This document shows positions 30,973 through 40,739 of a stretch of 64,000 bases of DNA, in pieces (the stretch's first letter is position 1; each line of letters begins with the position of its first letter). Made by a program: the position numbers and the translations under genes. Origin of the DNA: Cherax quadricarinatus (lineage: Eukaryota > Arthropoda > Malacostraca > Decapoda > Parastacidae); NCBI RefSeq assembly GCF_038502225.1, contig NC_091391.1, positions 2,848,228 to 2,912,227 of the forward strand, given 5' to 3'. The notes under the pieces were generated by a model. That model made no database searches. It was not told the DNA's origin and worked only from the letters and a program-made list of their open reading frames with translations.

Positions 30973-32472
30973 GATGACGGCACTCTGGCAGGTACTGAAG
31001 AGTCCCTCATGGAGGACCTACAACTGGTGAAAACACAGGGAGAAGACTTGGGACTCATCCTCAATCCCTCAAAGTGTGAAATCATCACAGCAAACCTGGA
31101 AATAATCAATGCTGTGCGAAGAATCCTCCCATAAGTCTCAACTACAACTCCGTCCAACAGTACCCTCTTGGGGGCACCGCTGGGTCATCAGGCCATCGAT
31201 ACTGTCCTCAGGGACAAATTGAATGACCTGATGAGAATGGAGGAGAGAATAAGCGATCTTGATGCCCATGATGCTCTGTATCTCCTCACAAGGTGCCTTA
31301 CTATTCCAAGACTCACTTACTTCTTGAGGTGTGCACCCTCTTTTGACAACCCAACACTCGATGAATATGACGCACACCTGAGATCAACTTTTAAGAAGGC
31401 ACTGAACCTGTCACTAGAGGATGAGCAATGGGATCAGGCAACCCTCCCAGTGCGACTGGGAGGTATAGGGGTGCGTAAAGCAACGCATGTTGCTTTACCT
31501 GCTTTTCTGTCTTCGAGTTTGGCTTCCGGTGCATTAGTCAAGAAGATAGTACCCGAACGCTTGAGAGACGTGGTAGGAGCTCAAGACCCCAGGTTTACTG
31601 AAGCAGCGATTCGGTGGGACACCCTTACAGACTCCTCCAGTAGACCAGCTCCTCCCAAACAGCACAAACAGTCCCACTGGGACAAACCATTCATGGAAAA
31701 AATCGCCAACACAATGCTCTCTAATGCTTCAGGAAAGAACAAAGCTTGTCTCCTGGCAGTGAAGGCACCACACTCAGGAGATTTCCTGTTAGCTGTTCCC
31801 AATTCCTCCCTGGGCACCCGTCTCGACCCACAGGCCATTCGGATTGGTGTTGCTCTTCGCCTAGCCGCCCCAATCCTCACCGAACATAGGTGTATTTGCG
31901 GCAGGGAGACAGCTGATCAATTCAGACTTCATGGTCTCGTGTGTCACACAGCAGAAGGGAAGTATGCCAGACATGAGGAGGTCAATGACATAATAAAGAG
32001 AAGCCTCGCCACAGCCCGTTGCCCAGCTCAACGGGAACCCCAAGTACAGAGGTCTGATGGAAGTCAAAAGCGTCCTGATGGAGCCACTATGCTACCCTGG
32101 AAGGATGGAAAGCAGATTGCCTGGGACTACACCTGTGCTGCCACATTGGCAGACACCTGCTTGCCATACTCTGTAGTGGAAGGGGGTGGAGCTGCCAGCC
32201 ACAGGGAGACCCAGAAGATCCGAAAATATGAAGACCTTCCCCCTTGCTATAACTTCATTCCAATAGGGTCGGAGACCCTTGGAGCATGGGGCAAGTGTGC
32301 TCTAAAGTTCCTCAAAGAGCTAGGTGAAAAGCTCATCATAGAAACCAAGGACCACAGGGTGACCAGCTTCCTCTTTCAGAGACTCAGTGTTGCGATCCAG
32401 AGAGGAAATGCCTGCAGCATTCTGGTCACGCGGCCCACCGCCGGGGAGCTGGACGAAGTATTCGAGATGTAG
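30973..32472 (+). pseudogene. element E RT C-terminus with restriction-like endonuclease
   Basis: The frame resumes at DDGTLAGTEESLMEDLQ (catalytic Asp pair) and QGEDLGLILNPSKCEI. A TAA at 31132-31134 follows, then it is open for more than 440 codons to 32472. Downstream features are TLLGAPLGHQAID, a Cys-His cluster (RCICGRETADQFRLHGLVCH), then RPDGATMLPW and KQIAWDYTCAATLADTC, which look like the PD-(D/E)XK-type endonuclease of RLE-class LINEs. It ends AIQRGNACSILVTRP to EVFEM. A polyadenylation-type 'aaataaaacatac' is at 32545. One nonsense codon plus the insertion make it a pseudogene. Confidence 0.75.
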
Positions 32473-32572
32473 CTCTGAGTCACCTATGTTGTTTTACTTT
32501 CTGTTGTATTTTTTTGTGAATGTTTGGCCAATGTATTTTGTCTTTAAATAAAACATACTTGAAATATAGGGG

Positions 32573-32813
<241 letters not shown>

Positions 32814-32934
32814 TGGTTGGAGATAGGGTAACAAGAGAACGGATCAACAGTAGATCTATTGACCCATGCTAGGCAGGTCCTTCTCCAATTCAACGTTTCT
32901 CTCACACACATAGGAGCATATCAAAGAGTTGCAG

Positions 32935-33030
32935 AAGAGTAACGTTGTAACAGGACACATGCGCAACTAATGTGACATTTTTATTGTGGAAACGTTTCGC
33001 ACACGTATCTTTAAAGATACCCAGATGTTG
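32935..33030. mobile_element. pLTR tail fragments, inverted
   Basis: A minus-strand piece of the 55511-type family (ggacacatgcgcaactaatg, attgtggaaacgtttcgc on plus) is joined to a plus-strand tail (aaagatacccagatgttg, cacatgtgtc). The hammerhead is reduced to CGAAACGTTTCC. Confidence 0.55.
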
Positions 33031-33289
33031 CACATGTGTCTAAATGCTGGAACTGTTATTCTTATCATCACTCAACGACCGACTGTCCCATGAAAGAAAG
33101 AAATTCCGTTCCAACTGTGGAAAAGGTCACGATTTCAGAGCCTGTTCCACCACCAGTGACACTCCAACCTGCCTCAACTGCAGTCAAATGCCCACTAAGG
33201 AAGTGCTAAGAAAATCAAAGCAATAGCTAATAAGAGCTGCCTCAAATCGCCAATATATTCCGCCACAACAAAACTACTGTCTTCCAGTT

Positions 33290-33410
33290 ATGTACTGGAA
33301 TTTGTATTGATAAAGCCACTGGATGGCGAAACGTCTACAATGAAGATACCCAGATGTTGCACATGTGTCTTAATTTCATCTTGTCGGTATTGTATACCAT
33401 TCTTGCACGA
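33290..33410 (+). mobile_element. pLTR 3' end inserted in the ORF1 fragment
   Basis: A hammerhead at 33302-33340, then 'atgaagatacccagatgttg', 'cacatgtgtcttaatttc' and 'cttgtcggtattgtatacca'. The tail blocks match the main pLTR family although the upstream part is absent. Confidence 0.7.
33302..33340 (+). ncRNA. hammerhead variant, U3/A8 pair, GUC site
   Basis: ttgta, core TTGATAA, A, gccac/atggc (stem II 5 nt with one A-C mismatch), GAAAC, GTC, tacaa. Stem I pairs 5/5. The cleavage triplet is the classical GUC. U3 and A8 replace C3 and G8 together. Confidence 0.6.
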
Positions 33411-33905
33411 GAGTCATCTCTATCCAGCACCTCCCTCTCTCCAGTTCCAGATGCAGCTTCCTTCAAGGTGTTGTATTGCATGGTGTCTGCGCACCTTGTG
33501 AATGCAGCCAACCCAGGCACATTCAACACTTCTATCAATAAACTATTCCGACTTTACAACTTGCCTGCCTTCATGTTCCCTAACTTCACACCTTCAGCTG
33601 ACATCCTCAGGATTCTTCCTAACGTCGTTAACTTCAGTACTCCTGCCCACATGTCTCCTACCGCCCAAGCAACTCTTCCTGCACCTTCCATACTTCCGAC
33701 ATCACCGCTCATGCTGCCTCGACCACCGCCTCCCAGCCTGATGTTACACCACCAGTGCACCTCTCTACTGCTCCAGTCGACCCTTTGTCACCTGCTAGCA
33801 CCATGGTAGACTCGTCTACTGAATACACGTCAGAAGAAGAAGATATTGACGACTCTAGCACATCAACATGGGAAACCTTTGCATTCTACACTGCTCCAAC
33901 AAACA

Positions 33906-34439
33906 CTTGACACCATAACCTGTACTGAACTCTACAAAGGCCTCGGTGCATGAACTGTCAAGTTTTCCTGCGAACAAGCACACCACTTCACAATCACCCA
34001 AGTTCTGGAATTCTTCAACCATCTACGATTCACCTCTGGAAAGAAGACAAAACTTTACCACCTCTCTAGGAGCAGCTTCAAGAAATTTGAGAATGGCTCT
34101 TCTACAGACCTGCCACCTTAATCATGTCAATATCACCACCAGTATGCTGCCCTCGGATGTTCTTACCTGCCTGCCCTGTCCTGCGACCTAACCTACTGTC
34201 AACTTGTCAAGATTGAAGACCTCCAACCTCCACAAGACCATCGCAGCTGTGCCCTCTCTTCCTGATTCTTAATTAAGTCTGTCCCACGATCGCCTCGCAG
34301 CTGGGTTAAGCTCTGGCACTTTCTCTACGACTGTGGAAGCTCCTCTCGACGCTATTCTTCGCCTGATTCATCTTCCCAGCTCACACCACATGGGGGTCTT
34401 ACCTAAACTTTCTTGTCTCGTCTTGGTACACAGATTGAC
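33906..34439 (+). pseudogene. further ORF1-like remnant and C-type 3' terminus
   Basis: Frame fragments such as TELYKGLG and KFSCEQAHHFTITQVLEFF, NHLRFTSGKKTKLYHLSR occur with stops. No RT motif is found. From about 34285 the sequence (cgatcgcctcgcagctgggt, ggggtcttacctaaactttc) matches the LINE C terminus at 14350-14480. So ORF1-like sequence is joined nearly directly to a C-type 3' end, with ORF2 missing. Confidence 0.45.
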
Positions 34440-35319
34440 TGTCATGTAGGGGGGTATCGGAATGAATTGGATATAAGTGGGGAATATGGGAGTAAGGGAT
34501 TATGTAGGCAGGGGAGAGGCAGGCGAGGTGGTAGGAGTGAGATGATTAGCGGAGATAGGTAATGACAGGTCATTGGTGACCACCACGACACTCTCATTAA
34601 CTCTACACTACTCACTAACATATGCCTCGCCCATTCTTCACTCATATAAACATAATAAAATATAAGAAAAAATAACGGGGACAGTGAATATTACTATTCT
34701 ACTCAAACACAGTTTATTATTAAGTCCTTGTACAATAATATATTTGGGAACAGGAGAACATTATTGGGGTTTAGATAAATGGGATGGTACATATAAGCAG
34801 TGAGACAGGGAACACAATCAACTTGACCAAAATGAATGTAACTTACAATATAGTACAGAGGACAGTTCACTACAGGAGCTAAGCCACAGGTCCCAAGACC
34901 TACACAGCACGAGTACTGCTCCAAGCCAGTACTCTGCCCAATGTCTCCAACAGTCTCCTCCAGAGACTTCAGCAGCCTTCTCCCGAGCCCTGCACCCCAG
35001 CAGCAGCTCCGCTCGAATCTCTGCTCAGGAGCTCTGCACCCCAGCAGCAGCTCCGCTCGAATCTCTTCTCAGGAGCTCTGCACCCCAGCAGCAGCTCTGC
35101 TCGAATCTCTCTACTCAGTTCTTCTTTGGGCTTATATCGTGGTCCAAGCACCCTCCACAACCACGTGTACGATCTGACGCCTGGATTTGACGCCGTCAAG
35201 AACAAAAGACCTCAGACGTGGGCGTGGCTACAGACGTTTGCCAAGGCAAGGTGTGACCATATAATTGGTTAAATTAGGTCTCCCCAGAGACCTCACAAGC
35301 CCAGCTGAACTACATCACA
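34440..35319 (-). mobile_element. solo LTR, reverse copy with exact TSD
   Basis: Sense strand starts TGTGATGTAG and ends CCTACATGACA. The flanks are TGAC at 34436-34439 and 35320-35323, an exact 4-bp duplication. A TATA-like 'cgatataagccc' lies near 35130, and 'taataataaactgtg' near 34710-34725. Three copies of a 46-bp-scale motif (gagctgctgctggggtgcag) occur at 34990-35110. No internal coding sequence. Confidence 0.8.
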
Positions 35320-35323
35320 TGAC

Positions 35324-35702
35324 CGATTAAAGCAATACCCGGGCCCTGATGAACTTTTTACAAGGAGTTCTTAAGGAATACAAAATGGAACCTCTGTATC
35401 TTCTTTCCCCATTAAAGATAACTGTGAGAGGGGAGGACATGCTGTTGTGGATAATATTGTGTGCGTGTGTGTACGACTGGTGGTGGGGGGCTGTTTGCGT
35501 GTACTGAAGTGCTTGTTACCGAGGAATGCCGTCTTCAGCGCCGCCTACCTGCCACTCACTGGTAGGTGGTGAACAACACGAAGTCACAATACCGTGACTG
35601 GAACATTACACAAATAACCCACACACAGGAGAGAAAGTATGACGACGTCTTGAAACGACTTGGACCATTAACTAGTCACACTGTTAACACCATTAACTAT
35701 TC
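35324..35702. other. spacer with a possible short RT remnant
   Basis: At 35335-35395 the plus strand reads 'cccgggccctgatgaac' then 'gttcttaaggaatac', which resembles the SPGPDEL...VLKE block of a LINE RT across a frameshift. Nothing else recognised. Confidence 0.3.
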
Positions 35703-36049
35703 ACGGGAGAGATAGAGGGGATATGATAACGACATACAAAATACTGAGAAGAATCGACAAGGTGGACAGAGACAGGATGTTCCAGAGATTGGACACAGCA
35801 ACAAGGGGACACAGTTGGAAGTTGAAGACACAGATGAATCACAGGTATGTTAGGAAGTGTTTCTTCAGTCACAGAGTAGTCAGGAAGTGGAATAGTTTGG
35901 GAATCGATGTAGTGGAGGCAGGAACCATACATAGCTTTAAGGAGAGGTATGATAAAGCTCATGGAGCAGGAAGAGTGACATAGTAGCGACCAGTGAAGAG
36001 GCGGGGCTAGGAGCTGTGACTCGACCCCTGCACTACAACTAGGTGAGTA
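35703..36049 (+). mobile_element. LINE B 3' fragment
   Basis: Encodes GDMITTYKILRRIDKVDRDR, GHSWKLKTQMNHRYVRK and FSHRVVRKWNSLGID. It stops at 35983 and continues through the B UTR to a single ggtgagtac tail. The coding fragment is open for 86 codons. Confidence 0.8.
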
Positions 36050-36089
36050 CAGTGTTAACACCATTAACTAGTCACAGTGTTAACACTGA

Positions 36090-36250
36090 CCATCTACTAT
36101 CAGTACTGATGGTAAGTCTCTTAGACTAAGAGACTGACCATCTACTATCAGTACTGATGGTAAGTCTCTTAGACTAAGAGACTGACCATCTGCTATCAGT
36201 ACTGATGGTAAGTCTCTTAGACTAAGAGAATGACCATCTACTATCAGGGC
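36090..36250. repeat. 48-bp tandem repeat, 3 to 4 copies
   Basis: The unit is gactgaccatctactatcag, tactgatggtaagtctctta, gactaaga. Each unit contains short inverted segments (actatcagtactgatggt). Confidence 0.85.
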
Positions 36251-36500
36251 TGAGAGACTGATGATTACCAAACTATTTCTTCCACTTTTACTGCCTCAAG
36301 TATTATGATCCTCTATGTACTCTACTGAAGACTCCTGTAGTGCAGACCAAACATTTTGACAATAACGACAGCAGTTGAGATGTATCGATAGTTTTCACAT
36401 ATCTACTTCTGCTCACTCTTCTGAACTAAACTGAAGAAGTCTACTGTGTAGGCGAAACGTTTCGGAATAATGTTGTCTAACTGTTGTATTACTTATCAAA
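36251..36500 (+). mobile_element. pLTR 3' ends, one degraded and one better
   Basis: A degraded motif at 36325-36365 (ctactgaagactcctgtagt, aaacattttgacaataac) is followed by a better copy at 36428-36466 and a tail 'gttgtctaactgttgtatta'. Confidence 0.55.
36428..36466 (+). ncRNA. hammerhead ribozyme motif
   Basis: CTGAAGA, A, gtctac/gtaggc (6 pairs, one U-G), GAAAC, GTT. Stem I is poor (one A-U pair), so activity is doubtful. Confidence 0.5.
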
Positions 36501-36629
36501 GATAGCTATGCGTTACACATCACTCAATGTATTCCCTCTCCTTCCTTAAGATCATTCAGTAAAACAGAAATTATAATCGTACAAGAGAGCAATGTACAAA
36601 TATATGTACGTATATGTATTTGAGGTTTC

Positions 36630-36760
36630 TTAATAGTTCTTGTTCTTATTTATTTACATTCGTCTCCAAGGGGATGTGGACAAGATTCGTCGCTTTGTAA
36701 GTGATGAGTGTTGTAAAAGGCAACTAAAATGCTGGGAGGAAGGAGCTAGTAACCCCTGTT
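36630..36760 (+). repeat. dispersed repeat, second copy
   Basis: 'cttgttcttatttatttac', 'gtgttgtaaaaggcaactaa' and 'gctgggaggaaggagctag' match the minus-strand copy at 26390-26535. Confidence 0.65.
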
Positions 36761-36769
36761 TAAATGGCT

Positions 36770-38300
36770 CTGCCTCGGTGACCCTGCATCAGTGACCCCT
36801 GCCTCGGTGACCCTGCCTCGGTGACCCTGCCTAGGTGACCCTGCCTCGGTGACCCTGCCTAGGTGACCCTGCCTCAGTGGCTCTGCTTCGGTGACCCTGC
36901 CTAGGTGACCCTGCCTCAGTGGCTCTGCTTCGGTGACCCTGCCTCAGTGACCCTGCCTCGGTGACCCTGCCTCGGTGACCCTGCCTAGGTGACCCTGCCT
37001 CGGTGACCCTGCCTCGGTGACCCTGCCTCGGTGACCCTGCCTCAGTGACCCTGCCTCGGTGACCCTGCCTCGGTGACCCTGCCTCGGTGACCCTGCCTCA
37101 GTGACCCTGCCTCGGTGACCCTGCCTCAGTGACCCTGCCTAGGTGACCCTGCCTCAGTGACCCTGCCTCGGTGACCCTGCCTCAGTGACCCTGCCTCGGT
37201 GACCCTGCCTCGGTGACCCTGCCTAGGTGACCCTGCCTAGGTGACCCTGCCTAGGTGACCCTGCCTCGGTGACCCTGCCTCGGTGACCCTGCCTAGGTGA
37301 CCTTGCCTCGGTGACCCTGCCTCGGTGACCCTGCCTAGGTGACCCTGCCTCGGTGACCCTGCCTAGGTGACCCTGCCTCGGTGACCCTGCCTAGGTGACC
37401 CTGCCTCGGTGACCCTGCCTCGGTGACCCTGCCTAGGTGACCCTTCCTGGGTAACCCTGCCTCGGTGACCCTGCCTAGGTGACCCTGCCTAGGTGACCCT
37501 GCCTCGGTGACCCTGCCTAGGTGACCCTGCCTCGGTGACCCTGCCTGGGTAACCCTGCCTCGGTGACCCTGCCTAGGTGACCCTGCCTCGGTGACCCTGC
37601 CTCGGTGACCCTGCCTAGGTGACCCTGCCTCGGTGACCCTGCCTCGGTGACCCTGCCTAGGTGACCCTGCCTCGGTGACCCTGCCTAGGTGACCCTGCCT
37701 CGGTGACCCTGCCTAGGTGACCCTGCCTAGGTGACCCTGCCTAGGTGACCCTGCCTAGGTGACCCTGCCTCGGTGACCCTGCCTAGGTGACCCTGCCTAG
37801 GTGACCCTACCTAGGTGACCCTGCCTCGGTGACCCTGCCTAGGTGACCCTGCCTCGGTGACCCTGCCTAGGTGACCCTGCCTCGGTGACCCTGCCTAGGT
37901 GACCCTGCCTAGGTGACCCTGCCTAGGTGACCCTGCCTAGATGACCCTGCCTAGGTGACCCTACCTAGGTGACCCTGCCTAGGTGACCCTGCCTCGGTGA
38001 CCCTGCCTAGGTGACCCTGCCTAGGTGACCCTGCCTAGGTGACCCTACCTCGGTGACCCTGCCTAGGTGACCCTGCCTAGGTGACCCTGCCTAGGTGACC
38101 CTGCCTCGGTGACCCTGCCTCGGTGACCCTGCCTAGGTGACCCTGCCTAGGTGACCCTGCCTCGGTGACCCTGCCTAGGTGACCCTGCCTAGGTGACCCT
38201 GCCTAGGTGACCCTGCCTCGGTGACCCTGCCTACGTGACCCTGCCTAGGTGACCCTGCCTAGGTGACCCTGCCTAGGTGACTCTACCTAGGTGACCCTGA
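36770..38300. repeat. 14-bp minisatellite with two-state variants, about 108 copies
   Basis: The unit is ccctgcctcggtga, alternating with ccctgcctaggtga and, near the left end, ccctgcctcagtga. The C/A variant order is irregular but locally patterned (for example c,a,c,a runs). Because the unit is 14 bp, no frame stays open. Confidence 0.95.
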
Positions 38301-38470
38301 AACACAAACATTTTTCAGAGGAACTGACTGACTTGCAGCCAAATCAGTGTTCCCATCTCCGTAGTCCAGGGGGCGCCGCGCCCCAGCTCCAATGACAGCA
38401 ACAACAAAAGCAGCCATGACTGATGGACACTTGTTACAAAATTCTATATGAACACGGGCTGGCTAACCAC
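38301..38470. other. unassigned spacer
   Basis: Includes 'gggggcgccgcgccccagct', a short GC hairpin near 38370. No gene supported. Confidence 0.3.
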
Positions 38471-38600
38471 GTAATGGAGTCGCCCATCCACACACATAAT
38501 GGAGTCGCTCATCCACACACATAATGGAGTCGCTCATCCACACACATAATGGAGTCGCCCATCCACACACATAATGGAGTCGCCCATCCACACAGTTATA
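38471..38600. repeat. 25-bp tandem repeat upstream of a TATA box
   Basis: Five copies of cgcccatccacacacataat plus ggagt. The last unit runs straight into 'cacagttatataggcgtcag', a TATA-like box at 38594-38602. The layout echoes the 61-bp array upstream of TATA at 54746. Confidence 0.85.
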
Positions 38601-38725
38601 TAGGCGTCAGTGGATAGGGACGGGCAGCAGACGAGGGCATAGTCACTGGTAGGCGGGATTGCCCAGTGGAAGTAGGTCCTTCCCAAAAAATATAAACACA
38701 TATGCAGTATAATGTGATCCTTTAT

Positions 38726-38764
38726 TGACTACGTTTCGCCCACACAGTGGGCTTTTTCAAGTCA
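38726..38764 (-). ncRNA. hammerhead variant with U3/A8 pair at PLE 3' end
   Basis: Minus strand: tgac, core TTGAAAA, A, gcccac/gtgggc (6/6), GAAAC, GTA, gtca. Stem I pairs 4/4 with a sequence unlike the other copies (compensatory). U3 and A8 replace C3 and G8 together. GUA is an allowed NUH triplet. Confidence 0.6.
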
Positions 38765-38797
38765 CAAACAGAACTACCTGGGGTGGAAGGAACGCGA

Positions 38798-38806
38798 GTA
38801 TTTATA
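38798..38806 (-). promoter_or_regulatory. TATA box of the PLE-linked pLTR
   Basis: Minus strand gactataaatactcgcg, 40 bp upstream of the hammerhead, between the ORF and the ribozyme as expected for a 3' pLTR that can also drive a downstream copy. Confidence 0.5.
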
Positions 38807-38942
38807 GTCAGGTTCAGAATGCTGAGGTCAGGTGGAGAATGCTGCATCTGATGATGTACCGAGTGGGGTTATAGAGTCTAAAATCTTGGGTAGCTTGGAA
38901 AGGAGATTGGATAAGTTTGTGAGCAGACCTTCTGCAGTGTTC

Positions 38943-39692
38943 TTATGTGGGATAACGATGTAGAAGTTTCTTGGCAAGTGGTTCAGCTATGTTATAGAAG
39001 CCACTATTTTGGTTGAAGTTGTCGGATATAAAAATAAGTGATGATTCCAGGATTCTTCGGTATTGAGTGTTGTCTTCTGTGGCGATAAGTCTTGAGTTTC
39101 TGTAGTTTATCAAGTGGTTGTGTGAATTACGGTGTTGTACACAGGCATTCCTTGTGTCGTCAAACCTGCTTGCGTATTGGTGTTCTGAAATACGTGTTTG
39201 GAGGTCCCTTGATGTTTTGCCCATGTATAACTTGTTGCAGTCATTACAAGGGATTATGTATACCCCTGCAGAGGGTGGAAGCTTGTCCTGTCTATCACTG
39301 GTGATGTCCTTGATGGTCGTGGTTGTGGAGGTAGATACTTGAAATGAGGTATTGGAAAAGAAGTTGGAAACGTGTTTGGCAATGGAGTTGGTGGGGAGGA
39401 CTATGTATCTCTTCTCGGCAGTGTCTTCTCTGGGTGTGTTGAAGATGTTTAATGCCCGTCGTCTGCAGTCTCTGATGAAGTGACGAGGATAGTGGAGTTT
39501 AGAAAATACTTGTTCAATTATCGTGCATTCTGCCTCAAGGAACTCATTGCTGCAGATTCTGAGTGGACGCAGGAAGAAGCCTATAATTACACCACATTTG
39601 GTTTTGGTGTCGTGGTGAGAGTAAAAGTGGAGAAGATCGTTTTGGTTGGTGGGTTTTCGATAGACTTTAAAACAAGTATTTTCTAAACTCCA
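38943..39692 (-). pseudogene. Penelope-like element: RT C-terminal region plus GIY-YIG endonuclease
   Basis: An open frame of about 250 codons without a start. It begins in the post-catalytic RT region: VYRKPTNQNDLLHFYSHHD, CGVIIGFFLRPLRICSNEFL, FSKLHYPRHFIRDCRRRALN. A Ser/Thr-rich linker (QVSTSTTTTIKDITSD) leads to the GIY-YIG domain: AGVYIIPCNDCNKLYMGKTS (GVY then YMG, with the Cys pair of PLE endonucleases), RDLQTRISEH, later RRILESSLIF (probable catalytic Glu), and stop after LLHRYPT. The RT catalytic core and N-terminus are lost at a 35-bp inverted repeat (39672-39706). The enzyme would nick DNA to prime PLE reverse transcription. The frame is intact as far as it goes, so decay is mainly 5' truncation. 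Confidence 0.8.
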
Positions 39693-39706
39693 CTATCCTC
39701 GTCACT
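39479..39706. repeat. 35-bp perfect inverted repeat at the truncated PLE end
   Basis: 39479-39513 (agtgacgaggatagtggagt, ttagaaaatacttgt) is repeated inverted at 39672-39706. The internal copy is genuine PLE coding sequence (FSKLHYPRH region); the outer one lies at the truncated 5' boundary. This is what a snap-back during cDNA synthesis would leave. Confidence 0.85.
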
Positions 39707-40739
39707 GAAATACGAGGGGGGGGTGTCCTCACCTCGCCTGAAGTATTCAGTCTGGTCTAGACTCGCTTGGTGGTTGGACGTATTCTAGACAAGACGAGCC
39801 TAAATCTCCCTTATTGGCTCTTGTTGGAAGATCGTCTGTTGTCTCATTATTATTGTAGGTTCTGTAGAACTCTGTTCACAGAACATTGTATAGACTTATT
39901 GATTTTCGACGTTGTACTGAGGTTGTGTGTCTCATAGACACTCTGAGTAACTCAGGTCCTGAGCTGTAGCTTCTGACCTAACTTGTAGTCGTATCTAACT
40001 TGTACTGATATCTGTGTTTTATCACAGTTGGGATTTTCTTATGCTGAACTTTGATTCAGTAGTATGGGAGTTTTGTGACTTTTGTGGAGGATCTGCTGAT
40101 GGTCCCTACTTAGTGTCGTTATATTATCTCCTTGTTCCTGATTCTGTGTCGCAGTTGCTTGTTATATTACTATTGGGCTTAGCATTCTTTTTATTGTTCA
40201 ACCAGACTGTTCTGATTGCCAGTTGGTCGAGAAGTTAGTTTATTTGAGGACTTTGTCAGTGACTTGTTTAAGTCTAGTCGAGTCTTGAGACATAGCGAAC
40301 TACTTAGAGCACTTACACACATACACACTTGTACATATTTGTAATATCTTATTAAATGTTAATGCACCAGACGGTACTTAAGAATTATAAATGTGATATG
40401 TGCTTTCAGCACAATAATATTGTATACGAGAGAAGTGATTAATATTATTTTGATTATTGTGAGTAATTTAATTTAATTTGTTATACGCCTAGACAACTTA
40501 ATTAATAAATTTATAAAATTTTAATTTCTCTAGTTAGTAGCCTACCAGTTGTAATCCTGAAGCACTATTGAATTATACTGAATTCTAATGGATAATTGGA
40601 CAAGGATACTGACTACTTGTTACGAAAACCCAGTAACAGGCTGGATGCTAGAAGGGCAGTCCTTTCTAGTATTACCTGGAGATCTCTAAGCTTTTAGAAT
40701 CGCGTTTTTTGTAACACAATCTAAAAATATAGTCTACTC
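39707..40739. other. unassigned, possibly LTR-like
   Basis: The stretch runs from 'tgtcctcacctcgcctg' to 'gttttttgtaacaca', with 'taattaataaatttataaaa' near 40500. TG...CA-like ends and an AATAAA are suggestive, but no second copy, TATA box or duplication is seen. The frames at 40014-40238 have no domain I recognise. Confidence 0.25.

Larger units (their letters stand above)
33031..33905 (+). pseudogene. LINE ORF1 (gag-like, CCHC knuckles) fragment
   Basis: The frames read KCWNCYSYHHSTTDCPMKE, then after a shift SNCGKGHDFRACSTTSD and TPTCLNC. These are CCHC-type zinc-knuckle blocks as in jockey-clade ORF1 proteins. After an embedded pLTR fragment (about 33240-33410) the frame continues with ESSLSSTSLSPVPDAASFK, NPGTFNTSINKLFRLYNLPA and ADILRILPNVVN. 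It then shifts and ends near 33908 with an acidic TEYTSEEEDIDDSST stretch. Several frameshifts make it a pseudogene. Assignment to C-type elements rests on the downstream terminus (34285-34430). Confidence 0.6.
38690..38940 (-). mobile_element. pLTR physically linked to a Penelope-like ORF
   Basis: Downstream of the endonuclease stop (38943, minus) come a LINE A terminus fragment (38925-38940 region, ttctgcagtgttcttatg on plus), a TATAAATAC box at 38806-38798, a hammerhead at 38764-38726, 'caataaagg', and the tail 'actgcatatgtgttt'. This is the copy that ties the TATA-hammerhead-AATAAA-tail module to a PLE gene. Confidence 0.75.

Noticed and set aside
34990..35110. gagctgctgctggggtgcag repeats as a separate minisatellite
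   Set aside because: Only about three units, within an LTR; noted under the LTR instead.
36770..38300. CRISPR-like array (regular short repeats)
   Set aside because: Units are directly adjacent without unique spacers, no cas genes occur, and the DNA is animal. The same applies to all other arrays here.
40014..40238. Possible small membrane protein (Leu/Phe-rich, 74 codons)
   Set aside because: A/T-rich spacer, no homologous copy or signal, and such short hydrophobic frames are expected by chance.
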